From Arctopsyche grandis (taxonomy: Eukaryota; Arthropoda; Insecta; Trichoptera; Hydropsychidae), in assembly GCF_051622035.1 (NCBI RefSeq), contig NC_135364.1:11609001-11673000 (forward strand): a DNA stretch of 64,000 nucleotides. The letters run 5' to 3'. The notes beneath the pieces are model-generated. The model worked only from the letters and a program-made list of their open reading frames with translations, did not search any database and was not told the DNA's origin. A program made the translations under genes and the position numbers. Of the stretch, positions 22,601-33,925 are shown in pieces; within the stretch, counting starts at the first letter, position 1; the number at the start of each line of letters is the position of its first letter.

Positions 22601-22992
22601 ATAATTAGAATAATAGTATGCTGCATCATTGAATGGAAATATTTAATTAATAAGACGAAAATTAATCGGGGAAAATTTTCAAATGAGGGGTTATGTAGTG
22701 CTGAAATTGCAATCAGTATATGATATGTACATTCATACATATGTATTATATAAATAATATAATACATATATGCACGAATGATTGTAGGTAGAGTCATTGG
22801 GAAGTATGTACAACATCGTCCAATTGATGGAAGACACATTTTCTACATGCCTAATACTTTCCGTAAATAATAAAAACATATTAAGTATGAATATGAATAA
22901 GCCGATTTATTTGTATAAATGCTTAAAGGGTATGAGAAATGAATTGTTAAATAAAAAAAAATGTTTATAGAAAATAAATTTATTACTGATAC

Positions 22993-22998
22993 TTTATT
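22993..22998 (-). terminator. Polyadenylation signal of the 140-aa gene
   Basis: AATAAA on the minus strand (tttatt on plus), about 160 nt downstream of the stop codon. Confidence 0.6.
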
Positions 22999-23158
22999 TA
23001 CAAAAGTACAATAGAATATTTTTTCCTATGTATTATGTGCTAACAACCGCGCTGCATATCCAGGGATAAAAAAGTGGGAGAGAAGAAGGTTGTCAAATTG
23101 AAAATTATAATTTTTTTGAGTGAAATATTAAGAAGGTTGAGAAATTCCAGATATATGT

Positions 23159-23650
23159 TTAATGATAGTAGGGAAGTCCGTGGTTGTACCCGAGGTAGGG
23201 AGATGAATAACCGAAGTGAGAGACTGGAGCAATGGTTTTAGAGATGAGTGGAGCGTGGAAGGGAGATGCATAGCCTACTGGAGCAATTGGAGCAATTGGA
23301 GCAATTGGAGCGATTGGAGCAACGGTTTTAGCAATAACTGGAGCATGGATAGCTGGTGCAGCATATCCGTGAAGAGCACTGGAAAAGCCGTTGTATCCAT
23401 ATCCTGGGTATCCTGAGTATCCTGGGTATCCTGAGTATCCTGGGTATCCTGAGTATCCTCCTAAAGGAAGTCCTCCGTAGCCATAGCCTACATCTAAGAT
23501 TCCACGTTTTTCGTTCTTCTTTTCTTCAGCTTCAGCTGAGCAGAGGGCGATGAGAGCGACGGCGAATACCTACAACAAAAATTTAAAATTATCAAAAAAT
23601 GCCGATGAATAAACTTTTAACTTGAGATATTAACTTACGAAGAATTTCAT
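23159..23650 (-). CDS. Small cuticle-type secreted protein, 140 aa
   Basis: Coding exons 23639-23650 (MKFF) and 23159-23569 join at a phase-0 intron (donor GTAAG, acceptor TAG). The signal peptide MKFFVFAVALIALCSAEA is followed by EEKKNEKR, a dibasic site at K25-R26, then GILDVGYGYGG. A Gly/Tyr region has three to four GYSGYP repeats. An Ala/Pro region follows, with HAPVIAKTVAPIAP and repeated IAPIAP, and a later variant HAPLISKTIAPVSH. Length and composition match insect low-complexity cuticular proteins, and the HAPVIAKTV-like motif is typical of Ala/Pro-rich cuticle proteins. A TATA box and poly(A) signal are present. The exact cuticle family is not assigned. Confidence 0.9.
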
Positions 23651-23740
23651 ATTGGATGGGGTTTGTTGTTGGTTTGTAAAGACTACGATGTTTCAATTCA
23701 CTGTGTGAATACAATATGATCATGAGTGGACCAACTGAAC

Positions 23741-23749
23741 CTTTATATA
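23741..23749 (-). promoter_or_regulatory. TATA box of the 140-aa cuticle-type gene
   Basis: TATATAAAG on the minus strand, about 90 nt upstream of the ATG. A tcatatt initiator-like sequence lies about 30 nt downstream of it. Confidence 0.7.
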
Positions 23750-23759
23750 CCTGATTTCA

Positions 23760-24431
23760 ACGTTATAGCATATGTATGTACGACCACACCCTCAGTTCTA
23801 ATATCGCCACATAACCCTTCCACTCAGATTTTGCTAGTGTGTATCTCGCATTGGTGCTCCACTTTGCCCATATAGACCTACCTCATATTCTTGATAGTTT
23901 ATGGAGTTCATATGTACGAATGTATATTTCTATAAAAAAATCGTGGGAAATTTTACGCAGTATTTGCAGAATGTTTGGCTTTCGGCTTGGACTGTGGAGA
24001 TCGCGTGCTGAGACGAAAATTCTATTGCAACAGTAGGTGTACATACTTTGCGAGCAATGCTGAATTCGTGGATTGACGTATCGTGGCATCAGCATGCATA
24101 TACTCGTGCACAAGAGGGATCGTGAACCTAATCTGTCATAATTTCTGCTGTTTTTGTTAACTTCGTTTCCACATAGCTATTTTGAAGGAACATACATATG
24201 CATGTATTTTGAAAATAAAACCTATGTACATATGTAGTAGTATGTTGTAAATTTATAATATGCTACCCAAATTGCATGGCGTTACTCACGTGGGTGAAAC
24301 TGAAAAAAAAGTAAAATATGGAACTCTTTCAAAAATTAAATACTGTGAGATATAATAGTATACCAAATTTGGTGGTGCTATTATATGAATGTACGTATGT
24401 ACCTATACATATGTATGTATGTATATATGTA
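23760..24431. other. Intergenic
   Basis: No gene seen. Ends in catac/tatg simple repeats at about 24385-24430. Confidence 0.45.
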
Positions 24432-25320
24432 CATTAGGATGGAACAAAAAATGTGAATTTTGGATTTTCATCAATGGACCTAGTGGAAAACTTGCGTCGT
24501 ATCAAAGAAACGTTAAATAAAACAAAATCATCAATTTTAAACAATGTCCTGTGCCTGCAACCAATCGATTTGTCTCGATGAAAATTTCGAAAACGTGGGT
24601 TTTTTATATTTGTTTTTTTTGTTTAAATAGTTTTTAATAATAATTTTAATAATAGGTTTAATTCCAGACGATGGGGGAGAATAGTGCAATCCCCAACGCC
24701 CATATAAATAATAAAAAGAGTATTGAAAAATAGTAAACAAAAAATAAATACATAAGTAAATATATAAATATTACTAATAATAAATCTAATAATAATAATT
24801 TAATGTCTATTCAAGGCGGTCGGTGGAGTAGTTCCTTCCATCGAACATACAATGAAGAATGCAAATGAGAAGATGCAGCAGCAAGAAGACAATTAGGCGA
24901 TAAAAATATACGAAGACGTAGAGAGGCCGCTCTCATCCTGAGAATGGCTTCAAAGTGAGGCACATGCCCTTCCACAAACATTTGCGATGCGCTGCAGCTC
25001 CTAGGTAGCCCAAAAAGAGCACGGTAGCAGTTGTTGTATTGTACCTTTATCTTCCTCATCGTCTCCCGCTTGTATCTGGTCCATAATTCACCAGTATACA
25101 GGCTAGTACAAAATTGTATATTAATGGTATATTTGAGTGGATTATGCCAAGTTTTGATTGCTTAACGAGAATTCAAAGTCGCCGTTTCGCCCGAAAGTCC
25201 ACATACACAGTGCGCCGCCCTCGAAATGGGTGTTTTTATGGGGAAGCGTTCTTTTCAGAAAATTGTATTTTTTTTTCATGTTCCTGTGATTATTTTGAAA
25301 ATAAAAGTCATTGAGAGATT
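24432..25320 (+). repeat. Unclassified dispersed repeat (family D), interrupted by a LINE fragment
   Basis: 24480-24640 (gaaaacttgcgtcgtatcaa and onward) is similar to 63490-63660 on plus and to 58836-58990 on minus. 25160-25320 (ggggaagcgttcttttcaga then aaattg) resembles 63795-63860. The intervening LINE fragment (about 24650-25105) therefore probably inserted into one repeat copy. No transposon ends were recognised. Confidence 0.55.
24650..25105 (-). mobile_element. Non-LTR retrotransposon RT C-terminal fragment
   Basis: The minus-strand translation includes [20 protein letters not shown], then [20 protein letters not shown], a configuration characteristic of the end of non-LTR reverse-transcriptase ORFs (YNNxxRxLxGLPRxCSAS). 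The ORF ends near 24811, followed by a 3' UTR (about 24650-24800). A nearly identical copy lies at about 41975-42520. It is 5'-truncated. Confidence 0.85.
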
Positions 25321-25425
25321 CCCTGGATCTTTAATTTGAACACTATAAAAATATCTTTATATATGTATATATATGTTTATAAATATATTATGTGTGTACT
25401 TGTATTTTATAAAATATATAAAATA

Positions 25426-25614
25426 CTAGTGGTTTTACCCGGCTTTGCTCGGTATACATGGTTAATCTTATAGTAAACATTCATTTGTGTTTTTATTAAA
25501 TTTATTTGAATCGAAAAAAAAAATTCAACGATCGTCACAGCAACTTTGATTTGTTTTCGATGCTTCCATCCAAAACTTACATACATACAAAGTCTCTCGA
25601 AATTATGTATTAGA
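25426..25614 (-). mobile_element. Minimal nonautonomous Helitron, 189 bp, precise A^T insertion
   Basis: On the minus strand it begins TCTAATACATAATTTCGAG and ends ...GGGTAAAACCACTAG. Host A precedes the TC and host T follows the CTAG, exactly as expected for Helitron insertion between A and T. It shares both ends with the element at 46490-46602 and the 3' end with 16863. Confidence 0.85.
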
Positions 25615-26926
25615 TAAGTACATATGTACATAAATATACATAACTACATATAGAAAACCATAGATTTGCATATAAAATTAACAAACGAAAGTAAAAATGT
25701 ATAAAATAAATATGTAAGTAAATATGTATAAAAACAAAATATTTTTTACATATTATATTAAATGCAAATCCTTAAGGATATGTTCCAAATAGACCTTGTA
25801 TTCACTGAAAGTGTGCAGTTCCGTAACAACTGCTAGCTAAATAGCCTGAGGTATTATTGTTGTTATGCAACGACCGTCTGTCCATTGCTACTCTTAAACT
25901 ACTAAATCAAAGTCACTGTAAACCTTTTTTTGCAATGAAATATGTCAACAATAATGTACAAACAAGTTGAATATTACATTTGAAAATTGTATCAACGTCG
26001 ATCAATCGCTGAATAATATATGACCACTTAAATTCTACGATTCAATCTCTCCTCTCTAGTAGTGGATACGAATTTACATTCTCTTTGCGATTTGTGATCC
26101 TTCACTAATGTCATTAATTATTTTCTGGTAAAAGAAAACAAATCATTTGAAAATCCATACAGAGAACGGTAGGTGGTTGTGAATAACTGAACCTAGAGAA
26201 CAAGCGTAGCTGAAAACAAGAGCAAAATAATAATGGGGCGAATTTGAACCAGCGTTTCGACGAGAGTCGTGATATTTATTTTCTGCTTTTGAGAATTAGA
26301 TAAAGGCTTTGTGCAAATTCAATCGTGTGCCTCACGCGAAAGTGAGAGGAATTCGGACAATGAGTACGAAAAACAATGGATGCAATCGGTTTCCCGAAAG
26401 GTCAAATAATTAATTCACATCGATTTTGTACTGACAAATTAAAAATAGCGTAGCGGTAACGTTATGATAATATATAATCAAATGTACCATGTGTTCCTCA
26501 ATATTGTATGGCGGATACAGAAAGTCAACAATCCATACAATCTATGCTGAATTTGCGTCCACATCAATCAACGGAGCTATGTATATCTTATCGCTTTCGA
26601 TTTACGAGTGTTTGCCTATAACGGATATTAAGTAACCATTAGTTAAATAAATTGTTACAAAACTTTTAATATCCTTTTGATATTCATCGTCAATAAATTT
26701 ATTTATGCGTGTAAATAAGGCAATACCGGTTTAAATAGAATGTTTAAAATTTGGTAGATATATGAATTGTATACAAAATTCATAGACGAAATCATATATT
26801 ACGAACATACATATGTATAGGTATATATGTAAATACAAGTAACATGTATCAAATAAAATAATATAATGTCATTTTTTTTAATACTATCCTAAAATGTATT
26901 TGTTTACAATAATAAATATGTATGTA
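25615..26926. other. Intergenic, nothing recognised
   Basis: AT-rich DNA without convincing ORFs. Confidence 0.5.
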
Positions 26927-27382
26927 CTAGTGCTTCCAATCCCGGAAGGTTTCTTCAGCACCGGGATTGCGGTGCTAGGAATTTCCGATCCCGGGATCCC
27001 AGTGATAGCACCGGGATTAAATGTATATGAAAAAAATTTCAATTGCATGTTTTCTTAATTCAAAAACTTTCAATTGCATTTTGCAAACTCTCCCGATGTT
27101 TCACGCAAAAATAATGAAAACGTAATCAGTGATCGATTCTGAGTTTGAATCTACAAAATATGCATCAAATATCATTGCAAACAAATGAACTATGAATGTC
27201 ATTGCTCATCCCACCATTGTTAATTATATAATGTTGTTTTATGTTTTTTCCATATTATTTTTGGAAAAATAATATTTTAAAAGAAATTTCTGCCAGAACC
27301 GTAATCCAGGTATTCAGACTAGTTTCAGCACCGGGATTCACGGTACCAGAAAACACCGGGATCCCGGGATTGGAAGCCTTAG
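26927..27382. mobile_element. hAT-like element with TIR CTAxxGCTTCCAATCCCGG
   Basis: Left end ctagtgcttccaatcccgg and right end ccgggattggaagccttag are inverted repeats with two mismatches. The flanks share tatgtatgta on both sides (26917-26926 and 27383-27392), though the locus is tatg-repetitive. Subterminal caccgggat motifs occur several times at each end. No transposase is present. Confidence 0.78.
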
Positions 27383-29634
27383 TATGTATGTACATATGTA
27401 TTTGAAGCAAGATTTTTTTTAATTTTACAAATTCCGAAGAACACAAAGACTGCTTGAATTCATAATAGTGTATTCAATCCATTTACACGGAGAATTCAAC
27501 CAATAATATGAAAAGTACATATATACATATGTATGTGTGTATTATATTGAATATTGGATAGGTGATTTTTCATTTTAATCCAATTTTGGGTAATTTGACT
27601 CAGTTTAGAAACTTTTGCACGAATTCGAAACTTTCATTGTCATTTTAAAATGAAATGTGGCCAATATTTGTATTTTTTATTCTGAAAATATCAAAATATA
27701 GGAAATACTTAAACTTGCCTCATTCTATCATAGCCAAATTATTATTTAAATAAATATACACATAGATAATTAATACTGTAGATAGGCTTTTAGCCAATGT
27801 AAATACCTACATAAGTTATATGTATGTATAGGTATATAGTAAATTTATTAATGTTCATTGATATATCAGTGAACTTTACATTTGTGTGAAACATAATATA
27901 CGCTAGTACGTAATAATAAACATTTATATTTCAGAACCTTCGGCTATAGATCACTTTGCCCATGGATAGGTCTGCCTTCACTATGCCCATATACATTTAT
28001 GTATATAATGCATTAAAATTCATAATGTCCATTCTATTATGAATAATAGTGAACGTTTATATTCATAATCGCGGTACATATACGCTGAAATAATGGTGAC
28101 GTAAGGGAAAAATCTATGATATATGTATAATTTGAATGACCTGCATTCATCACGAAAAGTGATATTGCATAGAAATGTCTCGAGAGAAAGGAAACAAGTT
28201 ACTGAAACATTATTTTCTAGATTTATTCAACTATAAAGTGGAAATTTCAGTAGCTCCATTGCAACAACGTATGAAATGTTGATATTTAAAGGGGTTTTAT
28301 AAATAGATACATGTGTTTCACTTTTTTACATAATAGTTCGTATAACGGGCTAACAACGGTAGTAAAATATTGCACGTATGTATGTATGTATACATATTTG
28401 TTGTGGGAAGATTAAAAATCGTTTGTGCAGTTATGCGAAAATAGGAAATTGTTGTGCATTCTTTTTTAATTGCCTACGTTTATCGTCGTTTAAACAATCT
28501 TCTTCTGTTACAGAACGTTCTTGTTTGCGTCATATTAATTTAAAAAAAGGCTAAGAAATTCAATGAATTTATGAAATCCAAGGAATCATGCGAAATTCTG
28601 AAGAATTTTATTTTAAGTTTTGATATACATAACTTTCAATAAACAAGCAATAAAAAATGTCTATAAATTTTTGACTTATTATGCAAAATGTATCAAAATT
28701 ATCGTCACGGTTCGCCGAGTGAAACTTCAGAAAATGTTGTAAATAATAATGTATTTCTATATAAAAAGAAACGAGAGCATTGCTTAATGTCTTCAAATAA
28801 ATTTGGTTGTTTAAATTTAAAAATCATTAGTAAATAATTTGATTTGTAAGCTAAGTATTTTATTGAGGATCATTTCCTCAAATATATTTTCAGAATAGTG
28901 CCAGTGCTTCCGCAAAGAAATGTTGAATCACAAATAAATAAATGCATTCTCTTTGTCGATATTGTCTGAAGTTAAGTTATAAATAATATTTACTGTTGTC
29001 GTAGTTTATTCAAGAAAAAACGAAAGTGCTCTCATTAAATAATAAAAAGCAAGACTAATTGTCACGTAATAGAACTTGACGCTAATTAGTGAAAATGAAC
29101 GAACAGTAAGTCGAGCAAAACAATAACAAAATTCTAAAATGTCCATTAATTGATTGATTTTAATATGTATGACGAGTAAGTACGATTGAAAATCATGAAA
29201 AATATTTCAGTTCACGGTTGTTTGGAAGTACACAAAACGATTTGGACTGTAGAATTGGCGGTTGCGGTTGAGCAAACCAAATCACCATTTGACACCGATC
29301 GAGAAGAAACACTCTTTGAATCTCTTCCTGTAGTTTTTAGATTATGTCCGGCAGTTGCAGAATCCATTTCCTATTTTGTGAAGTTAATAGCTAGATTAAT
29401 TCCGATGTAATAAAAACTATTCAAAGAATTGGTTCGTACAAATGTATTTTGTTGCTAAAGTGCAGCGGTTTGGTTGAACAACCCCAATGCAGTTGCAACT
29501 GTTGCGTGTCTTTTCTGCATGTCACCTTCCCGCGTGGATATAATACGAATTCTAATCCATAATGAGCATAATTTAACGATAAAATCGTAAATTAATGATG
29601 TATTAACAGTGAAGTGTTAGTTTCCATCACGTGC
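27383..29634. other. AT-rich intergenic
   Basis: No gene recognised. A 74-aa frame at 29186-29410 lacks recognisable features. Simple tatg/catac repeats occur at 27510-27540, 27815-27835 and 28375-28395. Confidence 0.45.
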
Positions 29635-29646
29635 TATATATAAAAG
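29635..29646 (+). promoter_or_regulatory. TATA box of the Met-rich secreted protein gene
   Basis: tatatataaaag, about 65-75 nt upstream of the ATG at 29710. Confidence 0.7.
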
Positions 29647-29709
29647 TTAGTTTATGATCATGGACATCATTTGTGGTGATTCCCCTTGTTGGTGAGCATC
29701 TGCCCAAGA

Positions 29710-30904
29710 ATGAAATTGTCGGTTAGTTCCATATTGCGTGATCATATTTTCAAATAACTATATCTTTTTCTTTTAAAGTCTTTCATATTTGCAAGTGTTG
29801 TTAGATTGCAAAGTGCAAGGATTGTAAATAAGTTTTTGAGCTCTTTTTCCTATTATCCTGTAGATTAACATTAGAATAATATAATACTATGATTACTAAC
29901 CAAATTAAATTGTAAAATAGAAAATGATCAGTAGATCAGTAACTATTATAATAGATATAAGATGTATTGTGAACATAATTTCGTATTACTAAAAAGCATT
30001 TAAAAATCAAAATCAAATTAAATAGCTAAAATTAGCAATATTTAAGGTGAATAAACGTGATTTTAAGGCCGTAGATAAAATAAAAAAATTGGCTTATTTT
30101 ATCTATTATTTTTGAAAAAACTAATATAAACCTTGTAAAAAAGATATTAATTAAACAAATGAGATCCAAAAATTTTCAATGGGAATTTTTCGGCTGATAA
30201 TTTCCAAAATAAATAAAACTTTATAAGAATTGATGAAAAGCTCACAACCATATTGGAGGAATTTATATCTCTTTTGATGTTTGGAAAATGTAAAGCCATA
30301 TATATCATTACCTATCCATAACTGATTTGTATAATTTGTTATTTAAGCTTTTTAGTAACTTAAAATATATCCAATAAAAAGTTTCCAAGTTAATTACGTA
30401 CATTTTGTTAGTAAAGTTATAACTTTTCAGATAGTATTTTTAATCTTTATGATGACAAACTCATTAGAAGCAACTCCACCGAGGATCAAACGAAGATTAT
30501 ACACTATCGGTCATGGCTATGGAGCACTGGCCATGGCGCCAACATATACATATGGTCACTCCATGTCACCATACATTCAATCGCCATCACCTTATATTCA
30601 AGCTGCACCTATGTTCCAAGCTGCATCGTACCCTGCACATATGATCCAAGCTGCACCAATGATGCATACAGCTCCTATGCTCCAAGCTGCGCCAATGATG
30701 CAAACAGCATCGATGATTCAGGGTGCACCAATGATGCAACCCTCACATATGATTCAACCATCTCCATTCACCAAATATATCGCAGTGCCCAAATATTTTA
30801 GAATACCTCTAACATACACCTCTAAATATGTGGATCCATGGACGTCCGGTCAAAGGATGTATGCTCCCAAATATCATCATAACGGTATAAGATTGTGGCA
30901 ATAA
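29710..30904 (+). CDS. Met/Gln/Ala-rich small secreted protein, 161 aa
   Basis: Coding exons 29710-29721 (MKLS) and 30431-30904 join at a phase-0 intron inside the signal peptide (MKLSIVFLIFMMTNSLEA). The furin-type site RIKR plus R follows at residues 22-26, then LYTIGHGYGALAMAP. The core is a run of short AAPM units (IQAAPMMH, LQAAPMMQ, IQGAPMMQ), and the basic, Tyr-rich tail ends NGIRLWQ. It has no cysteine and no recognised domain. It is probably an extracellular structural protein related in architecture, not in repeat sequence, to its neighbours. A dispersed repeat sits in its intron. Function unknown. Confidence 0.85.
29818..30012 (+). repeat. Dispersed repeat copy (family E) in the intron
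   Basis: attgtaaataagtttttgag through agatgtattgtgaacataat is shared with 41757-41889 plus 42747-42800 and with 52732-52955. The trailing aaaatcaaaatcaaat is tail-like, suggesting a retroelement 3' end. It lies within intron 1 of the Met-rich gene. Confidence 0.8.
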
Positions 30905-31025
30905 CATATTAAGTATTTACTATTTCTCACAATGTTTTTCTATTGTAAATATCCATCGATATAAATTATTTAAAAATAAGTTTATCAATTTATGTGTAAA
31001 TACAATGTGCTTTTATTATTTTGAT

Positions 31026-31031
31026 AATAAA
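31026..31031 (+). terminator. Polyadenylation signal AATAAA
   Basis: About 120 nt after the TAA of the 161-aa gene. Confidence 0.55.
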
Positions 31032-31233
31032 AATTTAAGTGATTGAAAGTTGTGTTACAATTTTATCTGATTTTTGTAGATGAAGATTTGGTGTAGTGTT
31101 GTTCTCCCAAGATATTATGTAGTATTTTCCAAGCGTCATACTTTCTCCCTTCAAATCACAGCCAAAGTACCCAATACATACCTATGTGTATAAGATTTTC
31201 ACTACAGCTTCAACATTTTCTATACATTTTAAT

Positions 31234-31333
31234 GGTCTACCTCACAGCACCGAAAGTGAAAAGGTCGAAAAATCAAATATCAGAAGGCAAAGATCGAAAA
31301 TCGAAAGATAAAAAAAGGGTGCATGGTAAACGG
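31234..31333 (+). repeat. Left-arm fragment of the foldback family (family FB)
   Basis: ggtctacctcacagcacc, aatcaaatatcagaaggcaa and gggtgcatggtaaacggt match the left arm of the copies at 38227, 48289 and 54717. The right arm is absent apart from catggtaaacg at about 31548. Confidence 0.75.
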
Positions 31334-31356
31334 TATTATGTAATTATAATATATAT

Positions 31357-31512
31357 CAGTGGTTATTGAAATTATCTCGATTTGTCATACAGCCTTGTTT
31401 AATGTGCGCGTGCAGATATGGGAGGAAAAGCCTGTTCCTGTTGTATCCTGCTCGCGCAAATTAAGTGAGGATGTACGACGGGGGGGAGAGAGACTTTTAC
31501 CGCACGCCACTG
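31357..31512. repeat. hAT-like MITE sharing its core with family FB
   Basis: Ends cagtgg and ccactg. The right end cgcacgccactg matches the element at 16-132. Flanks are atatatat and atatatgc (6 of 8). The core (gggaggaaaagcctgttcct, gtatcctgctcgcgcaaatt) is the same cassette found at the centre of family FB. Confidence 0.65.
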
Positions 31513-31520
31513 ATATATGC

Positions 31521-31892
31521 ATATACTAACCGTTTTTCATAAGTATGCATGGTAAACGAACATTTTTTTACTTTTTTACGGTCACCCATTTTTAATGTAT
31601 AGAAAATGACAGACGTTTCTATACATTTTTAACATTTCCATACAATTGTTTTCCAGAGAAGGGATGAAAAACAATACAGCATTAAAATTAGAGAAACAAT
31701 TTTAGTATAGGAATTTGATCTAAAAGAGGTCAGAGCCCTTCCATCTTTCATAATTGAAGCAACGCAAGGCAACATCTGGCATAAAATTCATAAAAAGTGC
31801 TTTAGTGATGTAAAAACACTTATATCCAAAGAAAAGCAAATTACTATCATATAAATAAGTAAGTTAACAAAAACATATTTGCGGTTTGATAA
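31521..31892. other. Intergenic upstream of the eIF3f 3' end
   Basis: AT-rich, no ORF recognised. Confidence 0.5.
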
Positions 31893-31898
31893 TTTATT
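31893..31898 (-). terminator. Polyadenylation signal of eIF3f
   Basis: AATAAA on the minus strand, about 105 nt downstream of the stop codon. Confidence 0.6.
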
Positions 31899-32000
31899 TT
31901 GTATCAAATGATTTGAGATAGCAGTAAAATACAGTAATTCGGTTAATACAGTATATGTATGTGATAGACAGTTTAATTTCTCATATAATATTCAACAGAT

Positions 32001-33534
32001 TTATACTGATGTCAATAAAGTGAGCTTTTCGTTTAATTGAAGTTGTATTTTGATGAGTTGCGAAAGTGTCACTACCATCAACAAATCTTTAATGTTTGTA
32101 TTGAACATATTTGTGAATTCTTCGTTGGACATGTTGGGCACGGAATTGATCAAGTCGAGAAGTGACCGACCTACAGCGTTATCAGCCGGTTCCTTGTCGG
32201 CGATAACATCTTCAACATACTGTAACACCTGAAACATAAAATAACATAATGTCCATTCATTCCCATACTAAAATGTATATGCATACATTTCATTTAATAA
32301 AAGTATACACACTTGTTCCAATAAAACATGTAGTTTAGAGGATGCCTCTGCTACTTGAGCCAAATCCATCATGGGTTGTACTTGTCTAGGTCTATTATTG
32401 TTTCCGGGACCCATTGTTTTTTGACATAATTGAAGACCAACAAGCTATAAAATTGCATTGAAAATTTAGTTATAGAATCTAATAACGGTTTTTAAAATTA
32501 ATCTAACCATGTAAAACTCACTTCAGGTTCATAACAAGTCACTTCGACATTGATTGGTGTAAACATACATCCAGATTTTCCTCCAGGAACACCAAGTGCA
32601 ACGCAAACGTAAGCTCGTAAGCCCATCCGAGCACCTTGTAAGCTAGTATCTAAGGTTAAATGAACAGGGTTGTTGCATTCTCTAGCGTAATACTCGTGTA
32701 TAACTGACGAGTGATTTGTGACTTCGTTACCAGTTGCCCACCAACCTATATAACGGTCACAAAATAATTAGCTTATATTTGATGAAAATTATGAATCAAA
32801 ATAGTTACAACTATTATCCTTACCAACTATATTTTCCGTGGAATTAACACGTCTGTTCAGATCGTACACATCCATCGCATAATTGAGTTCGGCTTCTACT
32901 TGATCAGCGTGTTCTTTGTGAGGCACACAGAAGCAATTCGTCACTTCCACAACTCCCTTGTCAACAGAACCTAAAATAATAAATATTAATATTTATGTCT
33001 GATTGTTTGAGTCTAACATGTTTCTAAATATAATTCTAATATAAAAAATTCTGGATATATTCAAATTTGCACTATACATAGTTGCGGTATGCTTTTAGAT
33101 AAAATGGTAGTTTTCAATTCAATATTTATAAAACATAACATTGGTTTAATATTATTAGGTAGTATATTTGATTACAATTAAATGTATGTAAATGAAGTAC
33201 ATAAAAATCATACTATTTTCATAATAATTGTCTCACACGTATATAAATTAAGTCGCTGTTGAATCAAAGCATATGGCGTCTGACAGTACTAATAATTTTA
33301 ACAAATATGTCTATTCCATTGCTTATTATCTTCAAAAGAGGCACCACAATTCTAAATGCTAATGAAATATTGTTGTGTATGTAAAATTTATGGAAAGTAA
33401 GGTTATGTTACTATACCGAGAAGGGTTCCGATGACACGGTGGGAGTCTGCATTTCTGCGCTCGTAGGCATCAACGATTTGGAAAAGTACGATGGGATGTA
33501 CTTTCACCACCAGGTTCAGAGACATGGTAGCCAT
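32001..33534 (-). CDS. eIF3f: Eukaryotic translation initiation factor 3 subunit F
   Basis: Five coding exons on the minus strand (33417-33534, 32824-32970, 32522-32745, 32313-32444, 32001-32228) splice in frame to 282 aa, the normal family length. The MPN domain begins [20 protein letters not shown] and continues [32 protein letters not shown] (about residues 89-102) and [11 protein letters not shown] occupy the position of the JAMM motif, without the canonical HxH metal ligands, as is usual for eIF3f. The C-terminal helices ([32 protein letters not shown]) match the family's winged-helix tail. It is part of the 13-subunit eIF3 complex binding the 40S ribosome. MATMSLN is chosen as the start; an upstream in-frame TGA bounds it. 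Confidence 0.95.
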
Positions 33535-33925
33535 TTTCCCACGGATGACAGCCGTGAAGACCTTGAGGATACGGTATCGGCGTCAAAGACAGCAGCAAAG
33601 AGACCACTGAGCACACGCGGCAACACTGTCATGCGCGAACCCACCCCAAACATCTTGATTGCCGGCCATGCTATTTTGACATATCAAATCAGAATCTCAT
33701 GTTTCTTATTTTTGATGAATTGAATTACAATATCAACTTCTGTTATTATTTCATTTTTTCAATGTCATCATCTAACTACAAATACTTTTCTGCTATTTTG
33801 ATGAAGTCAATTCTATGAAAAAATGATAAAGGTTGTAACTTTAAGTTTATTTAATTCCGTTAAAAATAAGAATCCATAAAGGAAATAATAGATGTCACAC
33901 CTATTCACCCGGTAGGAATTTATCC
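33535..33925. other. 5' flank of eIF3f
   Basis: Presumed 5' UTR and promoter; 33535-33680 is less AT-rich than the rest. A 94-aa plus-strand frame here is a shadow of the exon. No TATA box, as expected for a housekeeping gene. Confidence 0.4.

Noticed and set aside
29186-29410. 74-aa frame upstream of the Met-rich gene
   Set aside because: Residue usage is plausible but there is no domain, splice support or promoter signal; insufficient to call a gene.
33439-33723. 94-aa plus-strand frame
   Set aside because: Overlaps eIF3f exon 1 and its 5' flank on the opposite strand; the eIF3f reading is unambiguous.
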